The notes under the pieces: model-generated
Database searches by the model: none
What the model saw: the letters and a program-made list of their open reading frames with translations, nothing else
What the model was told of the DNA's origin: nothing
Translations under genes and position numbers: made by a program
Shown: in pieces, positions 22,510 through 34,165 of the stretch
How positions within the stretch are numbered: position 1 is the stretch's first letter
Layout: every line of letters starts with the position of its first letter
Source: Hydrangea macrophylla
Taxonomy: Eukaryota > Streptophyta > Magnoliopsida > Cornales > Hydrangeaceae
Direction: 5' to 3'
Assembly (NCBI GenBank): GCA_033977485.1
Contig: CM066989.1
Coordinates: 94,197,887 to 94,261,886, forward strand
Length of the DNA stretch: 64,000 bases

Positions 22510-22855
22510 ATATATATAGTTAATATGGGTTTTGAATTTCAAAACACTGATTGTGGGAAGTAAATACTATATATGTGTGTATATATATATATATTTCTAC
22601 ATATAATTATATAGGGGTATTTTGGTCCTCAAAATAAATTAGGGTCCTATTTCTAATTTCATTTTAAAAAAGAACATATTTTTAATTAGGTGTCTATATT
22701 AGGACTAAATACTAAGTTACCCATTCTTTTAACAGGTTCAGGAAGTCGCCATGGGTCATCACTTTTCTTTTATAAATCTAATATTCAGCATCATATCCTC
22801 CTTTTTCTTTTGTTATATATGAAAGCCTCTAACGAAAATTGAAGGAAAAAAAAAG

Positions 22856-23344
22856 GGTTAATTACATTTTATCCCTTGTGATTAGGTTTATTTTCACTTT
22901 ATCCCCTTGTACTTCAAAAGTGGACACTTAACCCCCTGTGGTTTCGGACTAAAGTGAAACTACTAAGATTTCTCTCAAAATAGCCTTACACGGGGATTAA
23001 GTGTTAAAATTAGCCCCACAAAGGAGAGTTTGAGTGTCAAAATTAACCCCACATAGGTAGTTAACCCCAAAATTAGCCCTAGATAGCCGGGTTAAATGGC
23101 AGCATTATCATCACATAGGGGTTCAATTCCAAAATTAACCTCACAAAGGTGTTTAAGTGTTAATATTTTTGGCCAATTTTAGAATTTTCATCAGTTTTGA
23201 GGGAATTCTTTACAGTTTCACTTTAGCCCGAAACCACAGGAGCGTAAGTGTCCACTTTTGAAGTAAAAGGGGGTAAAGTGAAAATGAACCTAACCACGCG
23301 GGGTGGGGGGTGGGGTGGGAAGTTGGTGTAAAATGTAATTAACC
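22856..23344. mobile_element. Foldback MITE, ~489 bp
   Basis: Starts GGTTAATTACATTTTATCCC and ends TAAAATGTAATTAACC. The arms pair for over 100 bp, with CTTCAAAAGTGGACACTTA, CCCCCTGTGGTTTCGG and TAAAGTGAAACT on both sides. The core has short repeats of AAAATTA(G/A)CCCCACA. No coding potential. It sits about 1.1 kb upstream of the receptor kinase. Confidence 0.75.
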
Positions 23345-23664
23345 AAAAAAAAAAAAAAAAAAAGGAAACAAAGAGAGGCTAAACAATCTCAAAATTTTAT
23401 TTTTCCCTTTAAGATTAACTGTTTCACTTAAAACTCTAGATTTTTACATCGATTTCGATTAAAAGAAATTTAGGATAAAAATGACTATTAAAGGCCCCCA
23501 ATAGTTGTCTTCAACTGAAATCAATTATATTCAGTTTCCCTCAACTAAAACTGATATGAAAATCAAAGGCCTTAATTTAGTAAAACAGTTAATTTTAAAG
23601 CGTCCAAAATGAACTTTGGGGAAAAAAAAAAATACAAGGTGCGAATGATGTTTTTAGCCCAAAA

Positions 23665-23890
23665 AAAAAAAAAGAAACAAAAATCTGGGTCCTTGACTGG
23701 GTCAAGATGCAATGCAATACATGTGGATCTATACCAAGTTCACATCTTGTCACTAGTTGACTCCATGAATATTTAATAGGCGTCTTTGTGTAATAGTATA
23801 TCGTAATCTTTTATCATGCATCATACTTTCCAAGTTACAATATTTTTTTACATAAAGTAGTGTCCGAATGATTATAATTTACTACCAAAT
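23665..23890 (+). repeat. RLK-upstream block with inverted copy at 40590-40850
   Basis: The segment (CAAAAATCTGGGTCCTTGAC, then GTTCACATCTTG, GACTCCATGAATA, CATAAAGTAGTGTC) matches the reverse complement of 40590-40850 with indels. It ends about 600 bp before the receptor-kinase ATG, so it may be old promoter-proximal sequence. Confidence 0.6.
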
Positions 23891-24000
23891 ATTTGTAACT
23901 TTGACACTAACTTACTTTTGAAAATTACTATTTTTTAAATGGTATAATATTTTAGCACCAATTTATGATATTTTAACACCAAAATCACTATGATGTAGCC

Positions 24001-24190
24001 AAGACCCTTGTGGTCTAGTGGCATCACTCACCTTCTCCCAAGTGGTAGGTTGAGGGTTCCATTCCCCTTTATGAGAGTAATTTGAAGGAGTTTTCTCCTC
24101 TTTGATCTATGTACTCAAGTGTGTAGGATGGGCTTACTCTTGGTAGGTCTTAGACTAGGTGGGCACTGCATGATGTATAATATCATATGG
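24001..24190 (+). mobile_element. tRNA-derived SINE
   Basis: Box A (TTGTGGTCTAGTGGCATC) and box B (GGTTGAGGGTTCCATTCCCC) of a tRNA-derived head are followed by a body ending near TAGACTAGGTGGGCAC. It lies about 300 bp upstream of the receptor-kinase start. The remaining 24190-24487 would hold the core promoter and 5' UTR; a weak TATA-like TCATATAAC lies near 24409. Confidence 0.65.
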
Positions 24191-24487
24191 CAAAACCACC
24201 ATAATGTATAATATCACAGACCTGTTTGAAAAGTCTTACAACCGGCTTGTAATTAACAAGTTAACCAATTTTAAATTTGACGTATGTGGCAGCTAGATGC
24301 ATTTTTTTTTTTTTTTTTTGCGTGAGAACGATCTAAAAGCTCTTTTAAAAACAGTTTCGGTCAATGTTATGTTAATTAAATAAGAACTTGAGAGTTGGTG
24401 CATAGATTCATATAACATTTCCTTTTCAATATTGTGTGAAGGCTGAAGCACATCATCTCAGATTCTTCAATCAGGCAAAAAAAGAAT

Positions 24488-27400
24488 ATGAGTTTTGTGT
24501 CAATAATATCATCTCTTCTTCTTTCTTACATTCTTTTATACATGAACTTTAGTGAATTGGTAGCCACAACCAAGGCCACCCCAGTGTTTGGTTTCACGAA
24601 TGAGACAGACAAACAGGCTTTAGTTTTCATCAAGAATCGAATCCAAGTCGATCCTTTCGATGTCTTAAGCTCCTGGAATGATTCTATCCATTTCTGCAGC
24701 TGGGAAGGAGTTTCGTGCAGTCTCCAGCATATGAGAGAGACTGTTTTGAACCTCTCATCACTACAATTGGTGGGTTATTTGTCACCTTCCATAGGCAACC
24801 TTACATTCCTCAAGAAAATCATCCTCGCGAACAACACCTTTCAAGGGCCAATCCCCCAAGAACTTGGGAGACTGTTTCGACTGCAATACATATCGCTTTA
24901 TAATAACTCCTTCAACGGCGAATTTCCCGTCAATCTGACTCGTTGCACAAGGCTTGAAGTCATCAACTTGTCTAGGAACAATCTTCGAGGAGAAGTTTCC
25001 ACACATCTCAGCTATCTGTCTAATCTCATGGTATTGAGTCTTTTTAGTAATCATCTCACAGGTACAATCCCACCCATGTTGGGGAATCTCTCGGCTCTCC
25101 TTGTACTTTCTTTATCAGACAACAATTTGGAAGGAAGCATTCCCGTCGAATTTGGACACCTTTCCAACTTAAAGTTTCTTGGGCTATCTTCTAACATATT
25201 GTCCGGTACGGTCCCTATCGTGATATACAATATCTCATCAATCCAATATCTTAGTCTTGCTTTCAACTCTTTGAGTGGAGAGTTCCCACCCAATTTAGGC
25301 TTGACCCTTCCAAACCTCCTAGTTGTTTCCGTTGGGTCAAATCAGTTCTCTGGTCCCATTCCTGCATCAATAGCCAATGCTTCAAGGCTTGTAAATGTTG
25401 ATATAGCTATGAATGGGTTCACCGGTCCCATGCCTACGAATTTGGGGAACCTTAAAAATCTACAACGGTTAAATTCTGCTTGGAACTACATGGGAGGAAA
25501 TGAAACCAATGACTTCAAATTTCTCATTTCTTTAGCCAATTGTACCAACTTGAGTGTATTGCAGTTAAATGGTAATAAGTATAGAGGTAATTTACCTAAC
25601 TCCATTGCAAATCTTTCCTCCAAGCTCATATCACTAAGGCTTGATAAAAATTACATCTCGGGAAGCATACCAGAAGGGATTGGAAATCTTGCCAGCTTGG
25701 CAAATTTGGCCTTAAGCGATAACATGCTCAATGGGGGTATTCCTAATTCTATAGGAATTCTTGCCAAGCTGCAAGGAATTGACATTTCAAGAAACAAACT
25801 TTCCGGGGAAATCCCAGCCTCTATTGGAAATATAACTCTACTAAGTATTCTTGATATGCAAGAAAATTTATTGCAAGGAAGCATTCCCGTTTCTTTGGGG
25901 AACTGCAAGAACTTGCTAAGATTGGATCTTTCAAACAATCAACTTATCGGTCCCGTACCTGGACAAGTTATAGGTCTCTCTTCCATCTCACTTGTTCTCA
26001 ACTTGTCTCACAACCATTTTAGTGGATCATTACCAATGGAAGTGGGTAACCTGGGAAACCTTGGGAACTTGGATATTTCAAACAACGAGTTTTCTGGAGA
26101 GCTTCCTCAAAGTCTGGGAAGTTGTGTAGTTTTAGAGTTCCTCAATGTGGATGGCAATTTATTTGAAGGTGTTATCCCACAAAGTTTGGAATCATTAAGA
26201 GGTATTCAAGCCCTTGATCTATCTCGCAACAATTTCTCGGGGACGATTCCTGGATTTCTGGGCAGATTTCCTTTTATACAACAATTAGACATTTCTTTCA
26301 ATATGTTTGAGGGTGAGGTTCCAAATGAAGGTATCTTTAGGAACCTCAGTGCATTTTTATTCTCGGAGAACCCAAAGCTATGTGGAGGTATAGAGCTCTT
26401 AAATTTACCTGCATGTCCTAAGGAAATCTCAACGAGAAAGAGACGGAAGCTTTCTGCTTTCAAAGTGGCAGTTCTTGTAAGTGGTATCACACTTGGTCTC
26501 CTTATGTTCTTAGCATATGTCCGTACTACTCTCTATCGGACCAAATTTTTTTTGAAAAAAGAACCAATATTAGAGCTAGAGTCTCCAAATCAGAACTACC
26601 ACAGAATATCCTATGCAGAACTTGTTCAAGCAACCGATGGGTTCTCTCCAAATAGGCTGATTGGTCAGGGTAAATTCTCTTCTATTTACAAGGGTGCACT
26701 TAGTTCTATTGGACCAATTATTGCGGTGAAGGTACTCAACCTTCAACAAAGTGGAGCCTCCAAGTGTTTCATGGCTGAATGTGAAGCTTTGAGGAATATT
26801 CGCCACAGGAATATTGTCAAGATCATCACATCTTGCTCGGGCATAGATTTTAAGGGCAACGATTTCAAAGCTCTGGTCCTAGAGATCATGCCAAATGGGA
26901 GTTTGGAAAGCTGGTTACATCCAAGTTCATCCGTGAAGCCACTGACCTCAAAGAAGTTGAACTTCATCCAGAGGCTAAACATTGCCATTGATGTGGCCTC
27001 AGCATTGAGTTATCTTCACCATCACTGCAAAACACCAGTCGTGCACTGTGATCTCAAGCCGAGTAACATTTTTCTTGACAATGACCTTTGCGCGCAAGTA
27101 GGTGATTTTGGCTTGGCAAGATTTCTCCCAAACACCAAAGAAAAAGACAATCGTGCACAAAACATTTCTATTGGGATTAGAGGAACTATTGGATACATTG
27201 CTCAAGGTAATTTACGATTTTTTTTCACAAAATCTTCTGAAGGAAGACTTGTTTAGTTTGATTTGAAGCATGATATGTATTGTTGCGCCCATTCTCTAAC
27301 AGCTTAAGCTTTTGGAGGAACTGGTGACTTAACGTGGCATTAGAGCCTTATTTGTGGCTAGGTAGTAGACTCTCCATCCCCATGATGGTGTACATTTTTG

Positions 27401-28079
27401 CACTTTGTTGATTGTCTCCACTATATTGGAGCTTGTTTAGTTTGTTGGCTCTCCACGTGTGAGATGGAGGCGTACGCGAGGGATGGTTTGTTATCTTGAT
27501 AATCATTGTTAGGCCCATTCTCTAGCAGCTTAAGCTTTTGGAGCAACTGGTGACTTAATAGTTTCTTTCTCTATACTAGATAAGTCCAAGTCTAAGTTTA
27601 AGGAAGTTAATGAAAATTTTTTCTTTAAGTTTAAATTCGTTGTCACTATTACTTGCTTAGTTTACGAGGTTTGTTCGTTTTCTCACATGGCAGAATATGG
27701 CTTGGGCGGGGCAGTGTCGACACAAGGTGATGTCTACAGCTTTGGCATCATCTTGTTAGAGATATTCATCCGGAAGAGGCCAACAGACAACATGTTTAGG
27801 GATGATTTCAGCCTTCACAACTATGTGAGGATGGCTTTCCCTGATAGAGTGATGGAGATTGTAGATCCAACTCTTGTTTTGGATGATAGAGACAACTCAG
27901 ATAGGACCAACCAAGGTAGGAGAGGCAAACATGGAAGCATAAGAGAGTGCTTAGAATCGATTCTTCAAATTGGAGTTAAATGTTCTGCTCCATTGCCAAG
28001 AGAACGAATGAATGCAGATGATGTTCTTACGTTGCTGCTAGTGATTAAAAATGCATTCCTTGGGTTGGGGAGAGGATAA
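24488..28079 (+). CDS. LRR receptor-like serine/threonine kinase (LRR-XII, EFR/Xa21-like), exons 24488-27206 and 27694-28079
   Basis: The two exons join exactly in frame (3105 nt, 1034 aa), close to the family's usual length. The protein has a signal peptide (1-~28) and a Cys-paired LRR cap (CSWEGVSC, about residue 74). About 20 LRRs follow with the plasma-membrane LxxLxxLxLxxNxLxGxIP pattern (to ~625), then a second Cys cap (CGGIELLNLPAC, ~632), one TM helix (~658-680) and a kinase (~715-1020). Kinase motifs are the glycine loop GQGKFSSIYKG, AVKVL (catalytic Lys), HCDLKPSN and DFG. The Cys before the catalytic Asp makes it a non-RD kinase, as in pattern-recognition receptors of subfamily XII. 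Odd: the conserved APE reads AQE at the exon junction. Predicted role, by family, is surface perception of a microbial ligand; the ligand is unknown. Confidence 0.92.
27207..27693 (+). other. Intron of the receptor kinase with LTR/TRIM-like relic
   Basis: The 487-bp phase-1 intron starts GTAATTT and ends CACATGGCAG, at the position where LRR-XII genes usually carry one. Inside, GCCCATTCTCTA(A/G)CAGCTTAAG and CTTTTGGAG(G/C)AACTGGTGACTTAA occur twice (27287-27333, 27513-27559). The first copy is followed by TGGCATTAGAGCC, a decayed version of the initiator-Met primer-binding site TGGTATCAGAGC. This suggests a small LTR element relic. Confidence 0.6.
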
Positions 28080-28306
28080 AGAGTTCAGTGCATCAGTGAT
28101 ACTATGTCATCTGTATTACCACACTAGTACATATTTTTGACTTATTACCATACTACATCATTTGACCCGCAGCAACTTCCTGAACCCGTTGAAAGAGACT
28201 AGTAGATTTTAGCTGTTAAGTCACCTGCTTGACGCACGTGTAGAGGGAACAAACAAACTGTGCAAACTATAGCAGCGACAGAGACTCAAATCAAAGATCT
28301 AACACA

Positions 28307-28529
28307 AACAAGGCTCGGATACCATGTCAAGCTACCGATTACTACAAAAGGTTGAAATGTTAGAGAATGAGTCCAACTATATATATTAAACTTTTACATT
28401 TGATAAAAATTTCAAGCCAGCCAATGTCATAAAAAACCAATGGCAAGGTTATGCTTTCCAAGTTCTCAAGCAACTACCATAAATTTAGCTGAAAATTTCA
28501 CTTACTCTATTTTAAGTAGACACTTTTTG
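28307..28529 (-). mobile_element. Copia-like LTR and PBS relic
   Basis: Read on the minus strand, CTTGACA is followed by TGGTATCCGAGCC (28311-28323), a close match to the initiator-Met primer-binding site. So 28324 onward (TGTCAAGCTACCG) is the LTR of a minus-strand element. The LARD-like element at 28535 inserted into it. 28080-28306 downstream of the kinase stop shows no gene; part may be the 3' UTR. Confidence 0.45.
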
Positions 28530-28534
28530 AGAGT

Positions 28535-30331
28535 TGATTCAAGGTGAAAAGTGCGTATTTATAGTGTATTACATGGTTTTTTATGCATATTTTTATCCCC
28601 AAAGTCCCTACATTTAGGTGCATTCTAATAACAATGTTCTTTTTATTGTGTTAATGCTTAAATATATGTTTTTGCATTGTCTTATAGGTATTAGGATGTA
28701 AATCAATGAAGTGGAGCTAAAGAAAAGTGATTCTGGTGAAGAGAACAATAGAAGCAGCTGGGAAAACGCCAATTTTGACAATGAAGACTTCAGATTTGGA
28801 AGATTTTCCCAGAGATATAAAATGTAGATTTTTGAGTTACGGTCGCGTGGCCGTAAACGGGAGGTCAATTCGAGGTCCGAGTGAAACGTTATGGTCATTC
28901 TCCCATCGGTGCGCAGAGCTGTCAAAATCAGAGAAGTTCAAGCGATTGAGGAGAGTTCAATCGATCAAACCTTCGATCGATCGAACTAAGCTCGATCGAT
29001 CGAACCTTATTTTCACCCAAAAGTTGCGTAAACTCTACAGGAACCCTATATATAAGTCTTTTTGACGCCAGACGAAGGGAGGATGCTCCAGAACGCGAAA
29101 AACAGCAGTTTAGGGTAGTTTTAGGGTTAGATTAGGAGTAGATTAGGTTAGATTCTTATTTTTCTTCCTCTTTTTCATTGTTATATTGAAGATTATTGAA
29201 GATTCAAGTTGATTATATGTTTATTACAAGTTATATTCAGATTATGTTTTTCTTCTCCTTTTCTCTATTTCATTGTTTATTAGTTTATATGTTATGATTA
29301 CTCTAGTTTGTTATTCCTGTACTTGTTTATTCATGTTTCCGTAGTTTAGACGTTGGGAATATGTGTTGAAACATTGATTCCCAACCTCTTCCATGCAATC
29401 TTTAGAAACCTTGGGCTCGATCGATCGAACCAGAGCCATAGTCAAGCGATCGAAGGCATTTCGATCGATTAAAGGATGATGCTGTCCGATCGATCGAGAG
29501 CGCTTCGATCGATCGAACATGTTAATTCCTGAGATGATTCTTTTAAGTATTCCATGACTTTCTGTTTTAGAAATCTGTCATCAAATTGTCCCAATAAGCT
29601 CAGTTTGTCACAACAGTTTTTAGAATTTAAAGCCTTAAGGCTATTTTCTTCAATGACTTTTGAAAACCACTTTGAATGCTAACACCATTTAGAGTGCAAG
29701 TAATTACCATTGTTTTAAACCGTCTTCTAAGTATGAGTAATACTTGGGACACAACCAAAGCCACAACCTTTTGGCCACAACCTCCATGTTGTGTCTATCT
29801 CTCTCTTGATGGGTCCCACAGTGCCAGTGACCCCACAGTGCCCACTAGGAGAGAGATAGACACAAAATGGAGGTTGTGGGCAAAATGTTGTGGCTTTGGT
29901 TGTGCCCCAAGTATTACTCTCTAAGTATTTTAAATCAACTGTGATGATGTAGTCCCGATCATGAAAGGGCTATTGATTCTATATCTTTAGAAAAATACGG
30001 AATGCTGAAAAGGAATGAACTCCATAGAACGTTAATGAATTTGCATGGTAGATGGTTAGGATCAATATGGATTCACGTGTTTCCAACACCTTTAGTTTAT
30101 TTATTTAATTAGTTATGTTTCTTTATGCTTTAGTTTATTATTTAGTTTAATTTAATTAATTAGGATTTGTTAGTACACCTCCAATAATTCATTCTTATTT
30201 TCTTTTTCTTTAGGTTATAAATTAGTAGACATTCTCCCTATTCCTTCCCTGTGGGATCGACCTGGACTTATCCAGTATTACTTGCACGATCACCTACACT
30301 TGGTTGTTGCACAAGAGCGCACAACTATTTA
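28535..30331 (+). mobile_element. 5' LTR of the ORF-bearing non-autonomous element
   Basis: Starts TGATTCAAGGTGAAAAGTGC. It carries eight GATCGAT-type palindromes (28960-29010 and 29413-29520), a TATA-like CCTATATATAAG near 29044, and a MITE at 29735. It matches the 3' LTR up to GCACAACTATTTA, but lacks the last ~10 bp (GTCGTGTCA in the 3' LTR). No primer-binding site follows, so the LTR/PBS junction has been deleted. Confidence 0.85.
29735..29919. mobile_element. MITE, 185 bp, 9-bp TSD TCTAAGTAT
   Basis: TCTAAGTAT flanks both ends (29726-29734, 29920-29928), and the 3' LTR of the host element shows the empty site CTTCTAAGTATTTTAAATC. Inverted ends are GAGTAATACTTGGGACACAA and the complement of TGTGCCCCAAGTATTACTC. 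The 9-bp TSD suggests Mutator-type mobilisation. Confidence 0.9.
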
Positions 30332-30470
30332 CTTAGTTATTTCCATTTTTCTTCTTTTTCTTAAAAAAATAAAAATAAAAATAGAAATAGAAATAAAAAT
30401 AAAAAAACTTTTGGACTTTTTCTCTCACAAGATAAAAAAAATAAATAAATAAAATTTCAATTTTTTTTTA

Positions 30471-32150
30471 GTGAATATGTCTTATCCATATTATCCTCCA
30501 TACAACACAAATTCCACCAATAGGTACACACTTGAAAATCACAATAGTTATCCCCCGAGTTGGCAAGCACCCACATATGACGCGCATTATCAACCCGAGT
30601 TCTACCAACCACCACAATGGGAAAACAATAGTGGTAGTCCCCCATATTATCAAACATATCAAGAACCTCCACATGAAGAGTTCTATCAACCGCAATGGGG
30701 ATATAACCAAAATAATATAGGATATAGTAGTAGTTCCCACGATTACCAAACGCACCAAGACTATCCCTTTGGCGAGTCTTGTCCACAAACACAATGGGAA
30801 GGGGACTATTATCAACAACAATGGGGCGAAACTTCATATAGTAATAATGAGGAGAATAACCAAGTTGAGGATAGTGGTATGTTAAAATTACTCTTTAGTG
30901 AAATGAAAAGGCTAGATAGTGCACTAGATAAATTAGAAACTAGATATCAAAAAGCATATGCTAGCCAACCTTTAGAAGACTATACCAATCCTTCAACACT
31001 ACAACCTAAATTTCAAGACACTAATAATGGAATGGAATTGGAGGATAATGACTGGTGTAGAATAATGTCTGAACTCCAAAAACAAAACGTTGAGCATGAA
31101 GTTGTAGAACCATCTTCTCTTCAATATACACCCCCATACATCAACTCCTTCACTACCTTGATAAAATTGCACAATCTCTTTGTCCAAAGCACCTCTATAG
31201 ATGACATATATAGTGAGGAGAGTTACAAGGATGAGAATGAGGTTATAAAAGATGATAAGAGTTTAGGTGATTACACGCAATTAGGAAAAGATGAGTCCCA
31301 TGTTGACTCTACCCCTACTTTTGATAGTGACCCTAGGGAGGACGTTATTGAAATTTCTAAATTCGATTTAGATCCATATGATATTCATGAACCCTCACCT
31401 CTTTCGGCCGAAGAGGTGGTGTCACCAAGTTGCCCATCACTTATCCTCTCTATCAATCAATGCTTTCATCCCGAGTTTGAAAATCATGTGTACCCTAATA
31501 TTGAACAAAAAGAATGTGTTGTAGAAGAGGATGATAAGGATTCTAGCACATGTACTTCACCAAATTTTAAATTTCAAAATTCTGTGAGAGAGAACTTGGA
31601 AAATATTAGGCCCACGTTAGATGATCTTAAACTTCAACAAGAAGCTAGTAATCTGCTAGACTGCTTGACCTTCTTGAGTAATAATGATATTGAGGCCCAA
31701 ATAAATAGTTTTATCCAAGTCCAGTCCAAAACTATTTACATAGAACAGAAATCCTATTCATATGATCAAATCTCCATAGATTCTGTTCTAGAACAAGAGG
31801 AGGGTAGTAAAGCTTCATTAGAACATCACTTAGACCCTGCCCCTTTTATTGAACCATGGCCTCCGCCTGTTTTTGATAATAAAAAATTAGAGGCTGTTAT
31901 AGAAAATACCAACACCAAAGATCTTTCCTTGAGTATAATTCCTAAAAAGTGTGGTATTCCTCTTATAACTGTCCCCAACAAATTTGGCAGCCATTGGTTT
32001 TGCATCATCTCCTCTGACCTTGAGCCTGACATTAGTTGGGGGGAGTTGCATTTTTATGAGGATCCCAAAAGTTTTCTCACCGTTAAATTATTTCATTGGG
32101 AAGATCCTCAAAAATTTCGGTTATTAATTTATGATAAAAATTTTGATTAA
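30471..32150 (+). CDS. ORF of the non-autonomous LTR element, unknown function (559 aa)
   Basis: An uninterrupted ORF lies between the LTRs. I do not recognise it. Residues 1-125 are rich in Tyr, Pro and Gln, with loosely repeated QPPQW/QPQWGYN/QTQWEGD/QQQWGE words. A short amphipathic stretch follows (LLFSEMKRLDSALDKLETRY, about 137-160) that could be a coiled coil. The rest is acidic and Ser-rich, with a conserved-looking C-terminus (TVPNKFGSHWFCIISSDL; HWEDPQKFRLLIYD). There is no zinc knuckle, protease or RT. A gag-like packaging protein is possible by position, but this is inference. The start is the first ATG in frame; a second ATG lies two codons on. That it stays open in an element with diverged LTRs hints at selection or recent activity. 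Confidence 0.6.
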   Translation: MNMSYPYYPPYNTNSTNRYTLENHNSYPPSWQAPTYDAHYQPEFYQPPQWENNSGSPPYYQTYQEPPHEEFYQPQWGYNQNNIGYSSSSHDYQTHQDYPFGESCPQTQWEGDYYQQQWGETSYSNNEENNQVEDSGMLKLLFSEMKRLDSALDKLETRYQKAYASQPLEDYTNPSTLQPKFQDTNNGMELEDNDWCRIMSELQKQNVEHEVVEPSSLQYTPPYINSFTTLIKLHNLFVQSTSIDDIYSEESYKDENEVIKDDKSLGDYTQLGKDESHVDSTPTFDSDPREDVIEISKFDLDPYDIHEPSPLSAEEVVSPSCPSLILSINQCFHPEFENHVYPNIEQKECVVEEDDKDSSTCTSPNFKFQNSVRENLENIRPTLDDLKLQQEASNLLDCLTFLSNNDIEAQINSFIQVQSKTIYIEQKSYSYDQISIDSVLEQEEGSKASLEHHLDPAPFIEPWPPPVFDNKKLEAVIENTNTKDLSLSIIPKKCGIPLITVPNKFGSHWFCIISSDLEPDISWGELHFYEDPKSFLTVKLFHWEDPQKFRLLIYDKNFD

Positions 32151-34165
32151 TCGAATTTATTTACTGAGTAGTTCTATTATATTCTCTATTTTCCTTGTTG
32201 CTACTAATGATTTTGTAGGTAACTTAAAAAAAAAAATTGGATATTAATCCCTCGAGGTAACATCCTTCCTTCTCTCGCTTTACTTTACATGTCCATGTAC
32301 TTAGTTTAGAACATTGGGGACAATGTTTAGTTTTAGTTGGGGGGAGTGAGTCATTGCATGCCTCGTTTATTTCTTTTTATACTTTCGTGTCAATATATCT
32401 ACTTAGCAACATGCAACTCAAACTCAGTAAATTAAAATTATCAAAAATTTCAAAATTTATAATTTTTTATTTTATAAAGATATTAAAATGGTTCTCGTAT
32501 TTCTCTCTTAGTTAATGTAGTTAGTTATGATGCATTAGTGTTATTTTCTGTATGTTACTAGTATGTGATACACTATGGTAGTTTGTTTACTATCTTAGTT
32601 ATAGTATGTTTTATGCCTTTTAATCTTCAAACAACTTTGAGCACGCTGTGACAACCTTGTACATAGCTAAAATGGATTAGTAAGCATAGCCTAGGTGTCT
32701 TGAGAGACTGTAGTGGAGACTAATAACCCAAGTGAGCTTTTGTGCCATTCTTTGTTTTTGAGGGTTTTATAAAATTACTCTTACTTTTTGAAAAGCGTAT
32801 TCATTCGTTGTAAGTCTCATTTTCCTTCTTCATTTTGACTGATCACTAGAAGAGAACGTCTGATTTACCAAACTTTAGAGCTCTTGAATTACTGAAATGA
32901 ATAATCCTATTAACTTAGAAGATGATTTAGGCCATCTTTTGACCTTACATACAAAATAGAGCCTTGGCCTACCTCTTTTCTATTCCTTTACTTTACCTCT
33001 TGAGCATTATCATATTTATCTTGTCTACACAATCCTAAAGTCTGTACCTAACTCAAAATTAGAGTTCAAACCTCAGTTCCTCATTTAGGAGTGATTGGAA
33101 TGTGTTATCTTGACAAGAAGTTTGGTTGTGTGAATAAGGGAAGGTTGGCAAAGAAAAAAATGATGAAAAAAGGAAAAAAAAAAGGAAAAAAGAAAAAAAG
33201 TGCCAATGGTTGTTTCAAAAGAAATAAAATAATAATAAAAAGAAGAGTGTGGAAAAAAAGAAAAGAAAAAAAAAAGAGAAGAAGAAGAAGAGAGAGATTG
33301 GAGATGTGGGAAAGTTTGAAAAGCGTACAATGTAGTAGGTATTCCAATCACATCCTTGGATCCAATTGAAAATCATAAGTATCTTTCTTCTTAACCAAAC
33401 ACCTCTTTTTCAAAGTCCTGATGATTTTAAGTAAATTAGATTTGAAGTTAAGGTAATGAGAGAGTTCTCCACGGTATTTCGCTCTTCTAGTGAAAAGTAT
33501 CCATTCATGAGACTTTGTGCACTATAAAATTTCCGTTTTTCTATTTAGATATGGGAAGCATTTGATTCCATATACAATTACTCTTTATAGCTTCCATATC
33601 ATGAGTGATAATTATTACACCCAATTCGGAGTGATTTCATCTTGAGAGTGTAATCCCGGTGAGAGTTGAGTCAAAATGAACGTCTTGATAGTATCTTAGG
33701 TTATGCAAGCTTTGAAATTAAAGTTTTGTATTTTGGTTGTCCATTCACACACACACTTGAAGATTAACAGGTATGGAATATTCTAATGACTTTGATAGTA
33801 GATTAACTGTAATGTGTGTGTTGCATTGCTATGGCTTACTAGAAAGTTTCATGAGATTGTTGAGCTTAACTATATGGCTAAATGAGAGGAAAATTTTTTA
33901 TCTTGAAAATATTTAAATGGGAACCATTACCATAAACATGAACTTTGTGGGTAGATTCACTACAAACCCTCACGAGACAACACTCGTCCACTAGGGGGAA
34001 CCTAGGGGTTTAAAGGCTTGTTGCATACGCTAAATGCAATCGCGATTCCTGCGAAAGTGGGTTAGGATTTTTACTTTCTTTTGTTTTCAATTTCTAGAGT
34101 TTAAATAAACAATGTTGTAGTTCGCTACATTGCTAGGGACTAGCAACGAGCTAGTTGGGGGGGTG
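32151..34165 (+). other. Non-coding 3' internal region of the element
   Basis: About 2 kb without a credible ORF. It contains ACATTGGGGACAATGTTTAG with TTGGGGGGAGTG (32311-32349), a PPT-like motif I have seen in plant gypsy-like elements. A strongly A-rich stretch at 33155-33290 gives shadow ORFs only. It ends in the true PPT (34156-34165). Confidence 0.6.

Noticed and set aside
24001..24060. Functional tRNA gene
   Set aside because: Has box A and box B, but cannot fold a full cloverleaf by eye and runs into a SINE body.
28614..28925. 103-codon minus-strand ORF, repeated at 34245-34556
   Set aside because: Same sequence in both LTRs; no domain and opposite to the presumed LTR transcript.
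30457..30837. Minus-strand ORFs of 117-126 codons
   Set aside because: Shadows of the repetitive N-terminus of the 559-codon ORF on the + strand.
33085..33369. Lys-rich and Phe/Ser-rich ORFs on both strands
   Set aside because: Produced by an A-rich low-complexity tract; no domain and no neighbours to support them.
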